The position numbers and the translations under genes are program-made. From assembly GCA_020049855.1 (NCBI GenBank), contig JAGVLJ010000075.1, positions 1 through 32,533 of the forward strand: DNA of 32,533 bases, in the 5' to 3' direction. How positions within the stretch are numbered: the stretch's first letter is position 1; every line of letters begins with the position of its first letter. The notes beneath the pieces were generated by a model. It saw nothing but the letters and a program-made list of their open reading frames with translations. It had not been told where the DNA came from and did not search any database. This stretch comes from Bacteroidia bacterium. Lineage in GTDB: Bacteria; Bacteroidota; Bacteroidia; UKL13-3. This document shows positions 16,372 through 24,386 of the stretch, one piece after another.

Positions 16372-16392
16372 TAGTGATATAAGTCATCACTA
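16372..16392. promoter_or_regulatory. Inverted repeat TAGTGAT-N7-ATCACTA upstream of the Crp/Fnr-type gene
   Basis: Two exact 7-bp arms with a 7-nt spacer (ATAAGTC) lie between the porX stop and the regulator's ATG at 16339. No T-run follows on the minus strand, so it is a weak terminator candidate. It may be an operator upstream of the regulator gene, since the inner TGAT/ATCA resembles FNR half sites, although the spacing is wider than in FNR boxes. Confidence 0.35.
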
Positions 16393-16398
16393 TTCATT

Positions 16399-17952
16399 TT
16401 ATTTTGAGTGCAGCACCGCAAACGGAATCAACATCTCCTCCATACTAATTCCCCCGTGTTGAAATGTGTTTTTATAGTGATTCACGTAGTAGTTATAGTT
16501 GTTTGGATAAGCAAAAAAATCATTATTTCGGGCAAACACAAAACCTGAACTGACATGTTGCCTTGGCAAAAAAACTTTAGCCGGATCTTTTACTTCAAAT
16601 ACCTCTTTCTTTTCGTAACTCAGGTTTTTCCCCTGCTTATAACGAAGGTTGGTATTGGTATTACGGTCGCCCACAATTTTCACCGGCTCATGTACCCTGA
16701 TGGAACCATGGTCGGTGGTAATAACCACGGTTACGTCTTTTGAAGCAATTTTTTTAAGCGTTTCGAATAATGGAGAATTTTCAAACCAGGCAAGTGTTAC
16801 CGACCGATAGGCCTTTTCATCCTCTGCCAGTTCCCGAATAACATGCATATCGGTGCGGGCATGTGAGAGTGCATCAACAAAATTATATACGATCACATTA
16901 AATTTATTCTGAAACATGTTCGAAATATTCTCTACAAGATTTTTTGCACCATCCAGATTAGTTACTTTGGTATATGAGAATTTGGCATCAATACGCGAAC
17001 GAGAAAACAAATCTTTTAGGAAGTCCTCTTCGTGCATGTTTTTCCCCCCTTCATCTTCGTCATTGCTCCAAAATTTAGGCATACGCTTTTCAATTTCCGA
17101 AGGATACATTCCGGCAAAAATCGCATTCCGGCAATAATGCGTAGTAGTGGGCAAAATACTCATATACAATTCATCGGCTTCTACTCTGAAATATTCATTG
17201 AGCACCGGCTGTAATACCCGCCATTGGTCGAAACGCAAATTATCAATGAGTACAAAAAAAACCGGTCGCTCCCCTGTAATCAATGGAAATACTTTCTTCG
17301 ACATCAGGTTATGAGAAAGTATAGGCAAATCCTCCCCTTTTCCCTGCATAAAATCGAAGTAATTATCGCTGATGTATTTACAGAAATTGTGATTTGCCTC
17401 GGCTTTTTGCATATCAAACACATCAGCCATGGTATTATCGGTAGTTTGACTCAACTCAAGTTCCCAAAACACCAGCTTGCGATATAGATTGCACCACTCT
17501 GTAAATCCCATTTTATCCTGAAAAGCCATCCCAATATTCCGAAAATCCTGCTGATAGCCCTGAGTGGTTTTTTCCGTCACCAGGCGTTTATTGTCAATTA
17601 GTTTTTTAATTGAAAGTAAAATCTGATTCGGATTTACGGGTTTTATCAGGTAATCGGCAATTTTTGAACCGATAGCTTCATCCATAATATATTCCTCCTC
17701 ATTCTTGGTAATCATCACCACCGGAATTTCGGGTTGTTCTTCTTTAATTTTGGTAAGAGCCACCAAACCTGATATACCGGGCATATGTTCATCAAGAAAA
17801 ACCAAATCGAAATGTTGCTCCCTGCACGTTTCAATGGCATCCACTCCATTGGTAACCGCAACTACCTCATAGCCCTTATGCTCAAGGAAAAGAATATGCG
17901 GCTTTAGTAAATCAATCTCGTCATCGGCCCAAAGAATTTTTATTTTTTGCAT
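16399..17952 (-). CDS. porX: PorX, T9SS response regulator with PglZ domain
   Basis: Two-domain response regulator that controls type IX secretion in Bacteroidota. The receiver domain (residues 1-120) has acidic residues in WADDE (10-12), phospho-acceptor Asp54 (VFLDEHMPG), Thr82 and Lys104. A helical linker follows, then a PglZ/alkaline-phosphatase-superfamily domain (about 225-517). This keeps Asp237 (LIDNLRFDQW), the nucleophile-position Thr271 (LPTTTHYC), Asp360/His364 (VDALSHART), Asp414/His415 (TTDHGS) and His499 (FQHGG), consistent with a metal-dependent phosphodiesterase site. The 517-aa length matches the family. The ATG is at 17952. The partner kinase PorY is not adjacent, which is usual. 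T9SS components (porT) and a cargo gene lie about 7-12 kb away in the window. Confidence 0.93.
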   Translation of the reverse strand: MQKIKILWADDEIDLLKPHILFLEHKGYEVVAVTNGVDAIETCREQHFDLVFLDEHMPGISGLVALTKIKEEQPEIPVVMITKNEEEYIMDEAIGSKIADYLIKPVNPNQILLSIKKLIDNKRLVTEKTTQGYQQDFRNIGMAFQDKMGFTEWCNLYRKLVFWELELSQTTDNTMADVFDMQKAEANHNFCKYISDNYFDFMQGKGEDLPILSHNLMSKKVFPLITGERPVFFVLIDNLRFDQWRVLQPVLNEYFRVEADELYMSILPTTTHYCRNAIFAGMYPSEIEKRMPKFWSNDEDEGGKNMHEEDFLKDLFSRSRIDAKFSYTKVTNLDGAKNLVENISNMFQNKFNVIVYNFVDALSHARTDMHVIRELAEDEKAYRSVTLAWFENSPLFETLKKIASKDVTVVITTDHGSIRVHEPVKIVGDRNTNTNLRYKQGKNLSYEKKEVFEVKDPAKVFLPRQHVSSGFVFARNNDFFAYPNNYNYYVNHYKNTFQHGGISMEEMLIPFAVLHSK

Positions 17953-17982
17953 GTATTATCGGATGTTAGTAGTGAAATGAAG

Positions 17983-18001
17983 TGCGAAAATCGCATTTTT
18001 G
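17983..18001 (+). promoter_or_regulatory. Small inverted repeat and candidate -7 box upstream of the HD-domain gene
   Basis: TGCGA-AAA-TCGCA (17983-17995) runs into CATTTTTG (17994-18001), which differs from the -7 consensus TAnnTTTG only at the first base. It would start transcription about 50 nt before the preferred GTG start. There is no clear -33 element. Confidence 0.25.
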
Positions 18002-18061
18002 TACTGTACAATTGTTATACCATGTGGCATTAATAACTCGAAACATAAATATTTAGTATTG

Positions 18062-19294
18062 GTGACTGTTAAAAATAAGAAAAAAATAATCAACGATCCG
18101 GTTTACGGATTTGTAAATATTCCCTACGATCTGGTGTATGACCTAATTGAACACCCTTACTTTCAACGTTTACGAAGAATAAAACAACTTGGTCTTTCAC
18201 ATTATGTGTATCCGGGTGCACAGCATACCCGCTTCCAGCACGTAATTGGTGCCATGAGTTTAACCCATCAGGCGGTAGAAACCCTGCGCTTTAAAGGAGT
18301 TTCCATCTCTGAGCAGGAAGGTGAAGCCGTTTGTGCTGCTGTTCTATTACACGACTTGGGGCACGGGCCGTTCTCGCACACACTTGAACATTGCATTGTA
18401 GATGTTCCTCATGAAGAAATTTCGAACGCACTGATGGAAGAATTGAATAAACAATTTGGTGGGCGACTGAATCTCACATTGAAAATTTTTAATAACAATT
18501 ACAAAAAGAAATTCCTTCATCAATTAGTATCGAGCCAGTTGGATATGGACCGCCTTGATTACCTGAGAAGAGATAGTTTTTATACCGGGGTACAGGAAGG
18601 GATTATCGGGCACGACCGCATCATTAAAATGCTTACAGTAACCCATGAAGGTGAACTTGCGGTTGAAGAAAAAGGAATTTATTCGATCGAAAAATTTATT
18701 ATTGCCCGCAGGCTGATGTATTGGCAGGTGTATTTGCACAAAACGGTAATTGCGGCTGAAAGTTTATTAATTAAAATTTTCGAAAGAGCAAAGGAACTGG
18801 CAGCCGAAGGTGTACAGCTTTTCTGCACGTATCCGCTCTATTTCTTCTTCTATGAAAACAAAAAAAAGTATAATTTCAGAAAAGATCGTAAACAACTCGA
18901 AATTTTCACCTTGCTTGATGACTACGATATTTTTGCATGCATAAAAGCGTGGATGCTACATGCGGATGTGGTTTTGGCTACGCTCTGTTCCAACCTTATC
19001 AATCGCCAGTTGCCCAAAATTGAATTTAGTCGAAAAGCTTTTGGCAAATCACGACTGAAGAAACTGCAACAGCAAACAGCCAACATGCTTGACATTTCGG
19101 TAGCTCATGCAGGTTACTTCGTTTACACGGATAAGGTGCAGAATAAGGCCTACAGCCTGAAGGGAATTAAAATAAATATTGTGGATAAGCAAGGTAAGGT
19201 TCGTGATATTGCCAAAGCATCAGACAATTACAATATTTCAGCTTTAAGTGATACGGTGGTAAAACACTATTTATGTTTTCCTAAAAATTCATAA
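18062..19294 (+). CDS. HD-domain phosphohydrolase (dNTPase/SAMHD1-like)
   Basis: HD-superfamily metal-dependent phosphohydrolase, probably acting on nucleotides, with substrate unproven. The family's opening INDPVYGFVNIP is followed by HPYFQRLRRIKQLGL, the metal-binding HTRFQHVIGAM, the HD pair in LLHDLGHGPFSHTLE and the distal Asp in SSQLDMDRLDYL. These are the hallmarks of the SAMHD1-like branch. The frame is open from TTG 17999, but the family usually starts only a few residues before KKKIINDP, so GTG 18062 (410 aa) or TTG 18059 is preferred. lpxD begins 31 nt after the stop on the same strand. I recall this gene preceding lpxD in other Bacteroidota, so it may belong to the same transcript. 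Confidence 0.87.
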   Translation: MTVKNKKKIINDPVYGFVNIPYDLVYDLIEHPYFQRLRRIKQLGLSHYVYPGAQHTRFQHVIGAMSLTHQAVETLRFKGVSISEQEGEAVCAAVLLHDLGHGPFSHTLEHCIVDVPHEEISNALMEELNKQFGGRLNLTLKIFNNNYKKKFLHQLVSSQLDMDRLDYLRRDSFYTGVQEGIIGHDRIIKMLTVTHEGELAVEEKGIYSIEKFIIARRLMYWQVYLHKTVIAAESLLIKIFERAKELAAEGVQLFCTYPLYFFFYENKKKYNFRKDRKQLEIFTLLDDYDIFACIKAWMLHADVVLATLCSNLINRQLPKIEFSRKAFGKSRLKKLQQQTANMLDISVAHAGYFVYTDKVQNKAYSLKGIKINIVDKQGKVRDIAKASDNYNISALSDTVVKHYLCFPKNS

Positions 19295-19325
19295 ATTCAC
19301 CCCTAAATCATAACCCTGTATCTGA

Positions 19326-20372
19326 ATGGTATCAGCACTGGAAATCAGTAAGCTCCTCAACGGTGAGTTGATAGGAAATAAAGACACCGTCATCCGGTCG
19401 GTTTCTAAAATCGATCAGGGGCATCCCGAATCGCTTACTTTTCTTGCCAATCCCAAATACACCAACTTTATTTATGAAACCAAAGCTTCGGTAGTTTTGG
19501 TAGGCAAAGGTTTTAAAAGTAGTGTGCCCAATCATATTACCCTCATAAAAGTAGATGACCCATATGCCTCCTTTTGCCTAATACTTGATAAATTTTTTAA
19601 CAATAAATCGGCTCTTGCCGGAATTGAGCAACCAAGCTTCATTGCTCCCGATGCTACTTTGGGAAAAGAGGTGTATATAGGAGCCTTCGCTTATGTTGGG
19701 AGCCAGGTGCAGGTAGGCGATGGAACATTGATTTATCCGCAGGTGTATATTGGATCAAATGTAAAAATAGGGAAAAACTCCATTATTTATCCGGGTGTAA
19801 AAGTGTATAATCAATGTATAATTGGAGATAATTGCATTGTTCATGCTGGCACCGTAATTGGCAGTGATGGTTTTGGATTTGCTCCCCAAAAAGACGGAAG
19901 CTATGCAAAAATTCCTCAGATAGGAAATGTTATTATTGAAGACGATGTTGAAATTGGTTCCAATTGTTCTATTGACCGTGCAACCATGGGAAGCACTATT
20001 ATTCGAAAAGGTGTAAAACTAGATAACCTTATTCAGGTGGCACATAATGCCGAGGTAGGAAAAAACACCGTAATTGCCTCTCAAACGGGAGTATCGGGTA
20101 GTACCAAAATAGGCGAAAATTGTGTGATTGGAGGACAAGTTGGATTTGTAGGCCATATCAGTATTGCCAAAGGAAGCCAAATTGGTGCACAAAGTGGCAT
20201 TCCTAACTCAATTGATACACCCGGTCAAAAATGGATTGGCTCACCCGTACAGGAATACAAAAACTACCTGCGCTCAAGCATTGTTGTGAAACGTTTGCCT
20301 GATATGGATAAAAAACTGGATGAACTGGAAAAAGAAGTAGAAGAACTAAAGAAAAAATTAAAAGGCGAATAA
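19326..20372 (+). CDS. lpxD: UDP-3-O-acylglucosamine N-acyltransferase
   Basis: Third enzyme of lipid A synthesis, adding the N-linked acyl chain from acyl-ACP to UDP-3-O-acyl-glucosamine. The N-terminal uridine-binding domain (about 1-100) is followed by a left-handed beta-helix of hexapeptide repeats (about 105-300) with catalytic His240 in IQVAHNAEVG, and then a C-terminal coiled-coil helix rich in Lys/Glu (about 320-348). The length, 348 aa, is normal. The start is ATG 19326. The next gene, lpxC-fabZ, starts 5 nt after the stop. Confidence 0.95.
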   Translation: MVSALEISKLLNGELIGNKDTVIRSVSKIDQGHPESLTFLANPKYTNFIYETKASVVLVGKGFKSSVPNHITLIKVDDPYASFCLILDKFFNNKSALAGIEQPSFIAPDATLGKEVYIGAFAYVGSQVQVGDGTLIYPQVYIGSNVKIGKNSIIYPGVKVYNQCIIGDNCIVHAGTVIGSDGFGFAPQKDGSYAKIPQIGNVIIEDDVEIGSNCSIDRATMGSTIIRKGVKLDNLIQVAHNAEVGKNTVIASQTGVSGSTKIGENCVIGGQVGFVGHISIAKGSQIGAQSGIPNSIDTPGQKWIGSPVQEYKNYLRSSIVVKRLPDMDKKLDELEKEVEELKKKLKGE

Positions 20373-20377
20373 GTATT

Positions 20378-21769
20378 GTGAAACAAACAACAATTAAAAA
20401 CGAGATTACTATTTCGGGAGTAGGATTGCACACCGGACAAAAAGTAAATATGACTTTTTGCCCTGCTCCTGATAATCACTGGTACAAATTTCAACGCATA
20501 GATTTAGAAGGTAAACCCATTGTTGATGCAGACGTAGATAATGTGGTTGACACATCCAGAGGTACTACCATTGAGCAGAACGGAGCACGCATTTACACCG
20601 TAGAACATGTGTTGGCTGCATTGGTAGGATTGGAAATTGATAATTGCCTCGTTAAAATGGATGGACCTGAACCAGCTATTCTTGATGGAAGCTCCATTCA
20701 GTTTATGGAACAATTGGAAAAAGCTGGAATAAAAGAACTGGATGCCGACAGGGAATATTTTTCTGTCCCCCAAAACATTTATTACCACGAGCAAGACCGG
20801 GGGGTAGAAGTAATTGCCATGCCTCTGGACGATTATCGGCTCACGGTAATGGTTGACTATAATTCTCCTGTATTGGGAAGTCAACATGCATCGCTCACCA
20901 ATATCAAAGATTTTAGAAAAGAGATTTCTTCCTGCCGCACGTTTTGTTTTTTGCACGAACTGGAAATGCTGTATAACAACAACCTGATAAGAGGAGGCGA
21001 CTTAAACAATGCCATTGTAATTGTTGATCGCATTGTGGAAGAGCACGAACTGGAGCGCTTGGCAAAAATGTTTAACAAACCAAAAGTAGAAGTAAAAAAA
21101 GAAGGCATTCTTAATAATGTAGAACTACGTTTTTACAATGAGCCTGCCCGACATAAACTGCTTGATTTAGTTGGTGACCTTGCACTCATTGGTATGCCAC
21201 TTAAAGCCCAAATTATGGCTGCCCGGCCCGGCCATGCCGCCAATATAGCTTTTGGCAAAAAAATAAAGGCCTTAATAAAGAAACGGAAAAATAAATCACT
21301 CGTACCTGCCTACGACCCCAATACCAAACCTGTTTTGGATAATGTGGCCGTATCTAAATTACTTCCGCATACCTGGCCATTTCTTTTGGTAGATAAAATT
21401 ACAGAGTTGTCGTCAAACCATATTGTGGGAATTAAAAATGTATCGGCCGACCAATATTTTTTTCAAGGGCATTTTCAGGGCAATCCAATATTCCCCGGTG
21501 TATTGCAAATAGAAGCCATGGCTCAGGTGGGTGGGGTATTAGTGTTGAGCGGAGTGCCCGACCCCGAAAAGTACAGCACCTATTTTATGAAAATTGACAA
21601 TGCCAAGTTTAAAGACAAAGTAGTACCCGGTGATACATTGATTCTGAAACTGGAGTTGTTGGCTCCCATTCGAAGAGGTATTGTTACCATGAAAGGGATG
21701 ACTTTCGTTGGCGAAAAGCTGGTTTGTGAAGCCGACCTGATGGCTACGGTAGTAAAAGATAAAGCATGA
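20378..21769 (+). CDS. lpxC-fabZ: Bifunctional UDP-3-O-acyl-GlcNAc deacetylase / 3-hydroxyacyl-ACP dehydratase
   Basis: Natural fusion of LpxC, the committed zinc deacetylase of lipid A synthesis, and FabZ, the fatty-acid dehydratase that competes for the same hydroxyacyl-ACP pool. The LpxC part (about 1-305) has zinc ligands His77 (TVEHVLAAL), His259 and Asp263 (HKLLDLVGD), and catalytic His287 (RPGHAANI). The FabZ part (about 320-463) has LPHTWPFLLVDKI and the catalytic His365/Glu379 in GHFQGNPIFPG and QIEAMAQ. This fusion is characteristic of Bacteroidota. It starts at GTG 20378, and its stop overlaps lpxA (ATGA). Confidence 0.95.
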   Translation: MKQTTIKNEITISGVGLHTGQKVNMTFCPAPDNHWYKFQRIDLEGKPIVDADVDNVVDTSRGTTIEQNGARIYTVEHVLAALVGLEIDNCLVKMDGPEPAILDGSSIQFMEQLEKAGIKELDADREYFSVPQNIYYHEQDRGVEVIAMPLDDYRLTVMVDYNSPVLGSQHASLTNIKDFRKEISSCRTFCFLHELEMLYNNNLIRGGDLNNAIVIVDRIVEEHELERLAKMFNKPKVEVKKEGILNNVELRFYNEPARHKLLDLVGDLALIGMPLKAQIMAARPGHAANIAFGKKIKALIKKRKNKSLVPAYDPNTKPVLDNVAVSKLLPHTWPFLLVDKITELSSNHIVGIKNVSADQYFFQGHFQGNPIFPGVLQIEAMAQVGGVLVLSGVPDPEKYSTYFMKIDNAKFKDKVVPGDTLILKLELLAPIRRGIVTMKGMTFVGEKLVCEADLMATVVKDKA

Positions 21770-22545
21770 TTCATCCATTAGCTCTAGTACATAAAGATGC
21801 AAAACTAGCTCCCCGTGTAACGGTGAGCCAGTTTTCAACTGTAGAACGCAACGTAGAAATAGGTGAAGGCACGTGGATAGGCCCAAACGTTTCGATCATG
21901 GAAGGAACCCGCATCGGAAAAAACTGCCGCGTTTTTCCCGGGGCTGTAATCGGTGCAATTCCGCAGGATTTAAAATTCAAAGGCGAAAATTCGACCGTTG
22001 AAATAGGAGACAATACTACTATCAGAGAATGTGTAACCATTAATCGGGGAACGGTTGACCGTATGAAAACCAGTGTAGGCAATAACTGCCTGCTTATGGC
22101 TTACGTGCATTTGGCTCACGATTGTATTTTAGGTAATAATATCATTGTTGCCAACAGCGTAAATCTTGCCGGCCATGTTACCATCGAAGACTGGGCAATT
22201 TTAGAAGGCATTGTAGCCGTACAGCAATTTGTGCACATTGGTGCACATTCATTTATCACCGGAAGTTCGCTGGTACGCAAAAATGTTCCTCCATTCATCA
22301 AAGTTGCCCGCGAGCCCCTCCAATACATCGGCATCAATGCAGTTGGGTTGCGAAGAAGAGGTTTCAGCGATGAAAAAGTACGAGAAATAGAAGACTTCTA
22401 CCGCATACTTTTTGTAAAAGGACATAATATCACTAATGCTATTGGCATCATTGAGCAGGAAATTCCAGCAAGTGACGAAAAAGAGCAAATCCTCTCCTTT
22501 ATTCGCGAATCAAAAGACGGCATCGTTAAAGGTTATTCCCGTTAA
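21766..22545 (+). CDS. lpxA: UDP-N-acetylglucosamine O-acyltransferase
   Basis: First enzyme of lipid A synthesis, transferring a 3-hydroxyacyl chain to UDP-GlcNAc. It has a left-handed beta-helix of hexapeptide repeats at about residues 1-185, with catalytic His118 in VHLAHDC, and a C-terminal helical domain (INAVGLRRRGF, then about 60 aa). The length, 259 aa, is normal. The ATG overlaps the lpxC-fabZ stop by 4 nt, so translation is probably coupled. The order lpxD, lpxC-fabZ, lpxA is conserved in the phylum. An ABC ATPase gene follows after 10 nt. Confidence 0.95.
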   Translation: MIHPLALVHKDAKLAPRVTVSQFSTVERNVEIGEGTWIGPNVSIMEGTRIGKNCRVFPGAVIGAIPQDLKFKGENSTVEIGDNTTIRECVTINRGTVDRMKTSVGNNCLLMAYVHLAHDCILGNNIIVANSVNLAGHVTIEDWAILEGIVAVQQFVHIGAHSFITGSSLVRKNVPPFIKVAREPLQYIGINAVGLRRRGFSDEKVREIEDFYRILFVKGHNITNAIGIIEQEIPASDEKEQILSFIRESKDGIVKGYSR

Positions 22546-22555
22546 CCCGGTACAC

Positions 22556-23185
22556 ATGCAGATAAGGCTCGACCATATCGGCAAACGTTTTGGCAACGAA
22601 TGGATTTTTCGTGACGTAACCCTTGATTTCAATTCTCCGCAATCATACGCCCTGCTGGGCGCCAATGGAAGCGGTAAATCAACCCTGCTTCAGATTATTC
22701 TTGGTGCGGTTGCTTTCAGCAAAGGGGCAATCCACTATTCAGTAAATGGTTTACCGATGGCCTCCGACATCTTTTTCAGGCATTGTAGCTTCAGTTCGCC
22801 CTACCTCGAGTTAATTGAAGAGTTTACCTTAAACGAATTATTGGTATTCCACTTTTCGTTAAAACCCTTGAAACCCGGACTAACCCTGCAATCAATAACA
22901 GAAGAACTGGGACTTGAAAAGCACTGTCATAAACCGTTAAAAGCTTTTTCTTCAGGTATGAGGCAACGGGTAAAATTAGGGATCTCATTATTTGCTGAAA
23001 CAAGCGTATTGTTGTTAGATGAACCGTGTACTAACTTAGATGCTGCTGGCATCACCTGGTATCAAAAAATGATTGAAAAATATTGCAGCAAGCAATTGGT
23101 AATTGTTGCTTCAAATGTACCAGCCGAATACGATTTTTGTAAAAACCATATTCATATCGAGAATTACAAACAAGCAAAAAAATGA
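22556..23185 (+). CDS. ABC-type ATPase without adjacent permease
   Basis: A 209-aa ABC ATP-binding protein. Walker A is GANGSGKS (35-42), the signature is SSGMRQ (132-137), Walker B is LLLDEP (152-157) and the D-loop is NLD. The switch (H-loop) position, normally His, reads IVASNVP with Asn187, which may alter ATP hydrolysis. There is no membrane domain in the protein and no permease gene beside it. A longer frame begins at 22436, inside lpxA, but ATG 22556 matches the usual N-terminus. The downstream gene overlaps it by 4 nt (ATGA). It could energise a transporter encoded elsewhere or act as a soluble ABC protein. Confidence 0.87.
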   Translation: MQIRLDHIGKRFGNEWIFRDVTLDFNSPQSYALLGANGSGKSTLLQIILGAVAFSKGAIHYSVNGLPMASDIFFRHCSFSSPYLELIEEFTLNELLVFHFSLKPLKPGLTLQSITEELGLEKHCHKPLKAFSSGMRQRVKLGISLFAETSVLLLDEPCTNLDAAGITWYQKMIEKYCSKQLVIVASNVPAEYDFCKNHIHIENYKQAKK

Positions 23186-24180
23186 GTTTGTTCACCAATG
23201 GAATTTTACTTATGAAAACTGCACAAAATCTTTGGCGGGGCAAAAAGAAATGGAAACAGGAAGCATTAGCTCATACGGACAACTATATAAACACCGCTCA
23301 AAAAAATCATGACAAAACACTAACCACCGGCATTTTTTATAAACTGAAGGATTACCCGTATGAGGGACTGTTTGCAGCAAATCTGGTTGCCAATTTAATC
23401 AATTATAAATTAACTCCTGTTGAACGCAGACTTATAAGTAAAGCAGGAGCCGTACTGGCACTTGGCGATGTTTACTGTGATGATACAAACATCAGCTTTG
23501 AGAAAATGCACTTAATGCTCGAAGAGCCTCATCAGGCCGATCCGATTAATTCCCTCGATCGGTTGTTTCTTGAAATTTATAAAGATCTGCTAATAGAACT
23601 TGATGATAGCCAACAGGTATTTTTTCACCGTACACTAATACAGGGTTTTGAAGCCGAAAAAAACAGTCGTAAACTTAAAGACCCAAACCTTGACGCATCA
23701 AAAGTAAAAGAAATTAGTAAAAACAAAGGAGGTATTAGTTTACTTATCTACCGCTCACTGATGCACATCCCGCTAGATGAAAAGGAAAGGGAAGTTTTAT
23801 GGCTTGCCGGAGCATTTACCCAATTAATTGACGACCTGTTTGATTTACGTTGGGATATAGAAAAGCACACGCAAACATCGGCTACCATTTGCACCTCATT
23901 TGGAGATATAAGCAATCAACTGGAAGAACATTTCTCCTTACTGGTTAAAACACTTAAAAACTCACAACTTAATCAGGGAAAATGCAGGGAATTTGCCTTT
24001 GTATTCTATGTTTTTAAACTTGGAGCTGATGCCTATATTAACCAACTTAGAACCTATTGCGATGAGCGCATCAGAACTGAACAAATTCTCTCATTGTCAA
24101 AAAAACAATTGCACTTTGTGCATTTCGATTTGAGCAATGTGACGTTTGTTTTGCCCAAGGCACTAAGGTTTATTTACTGA
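23182..24180 (+). CDS. All-alpha protein with a DDxxD motif, possibly a class I prenyl/terpene-synthase-like enzyme
   Basis: A 332-aa protein, helical and with no obvious membrane segment. An aspartate-rich stretch, LIDDLFDLRWDIEKHT (Asp217, Asp218, Asp221, Asp225), matches the DDxxD metal-binding motif of class I isoprenoid/terpene synthases. A possible second acidic cluster is GDVYCDD (about 95-101). The preceding NKGGISLLIYRSLM helix recalls the KGG/KS segment before the second acidic motif in squalene/phytoene-synthase-like and DUF2600 proteins. I do not recognise it as a named enzyme. It overlaps the ABC ATPase gene by 4 nt and meets the minus-strand lipoprotein gene tail to tail, overlapping by 7 nt. 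ATG 23182 is used; ATG 23212 is an alternative. Confidence 0.55.
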   Translation: MSLFTNGILLMKTAQNLWRGKKKWKQEALAHTDNYINTAQKNHDKTLTTGIFYKLKDYPYEGLFAANLVANLINYKLTPVERRLISKAGAVLALGDVYCDDTNISFEKMHLMLEEPHQADPINSLDRLFLEIYKDLLIELDDSQQVFFHRTLIQGFEAEKNSRKLKDPNLDASKVKEISKNKGGISLLIYRSLMHIPLDEKEREVLWLAGAFTQLIDDLFDLRWDIEKHTQTSATICTSFGDISNQLEEHFSLLVKTLKNSQLNQGKCREFAFVFYVFKLGADAYINQLRTYCDERIRTEQILSLSKKQLHFVHFDLSNVTFVLPKALRFIY

Positions 24181-24386
24181 CCTTTGAGTTTTTTTTGCCG
24201 TTGCATATCAATCGTCTTTTTTAGCGAATCAACTTGTAGTTGATTTTCCAAACCCGGCCTCGGCATTTCTGGTGTTACTATTTGATGCGGCTGAACTGCT
24301 CTCTTTTTAGAACAGCATCCATTAACAAACCCGAAGAACAGCAAACTAATGCCCCACCACAAATTTTTGAGATATCCCTTCGTCAT
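24174..24386 (-). CDS. Small putative lipoprotein
   Basis: A 70-aa protein. It has a hydrophobic N-terminal segment (residues about 8-22) followed by FVNGCCSKKR, where Cys24 fits a lipoprotein signal (V-x-G-C), then a polar, proline-containing tail ending in basic residues. The start (ATG 24386) lies 41 nt inside the end of the upstream T9SS cargo gene, and the stop overlaps the converging gene by 7 nt. Function unknown. A short lipoprotein is plausible because the signal is good, but its size makes the call tentative. Confidence 0.5.
   Translation of the reverse strand: MTKGYLKNLWWGISLLFFGFVNGCCSKKRAVQPHQIVTPEMPRPGLENQLQVDSLKKTIDMQRQKKLKGQ

Noticed and set aside
20378-21769. LpxC joined to FabZ considered as a novel fusion
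   Set aside because: This fusion is a known, normal feature of Bacteroidota.
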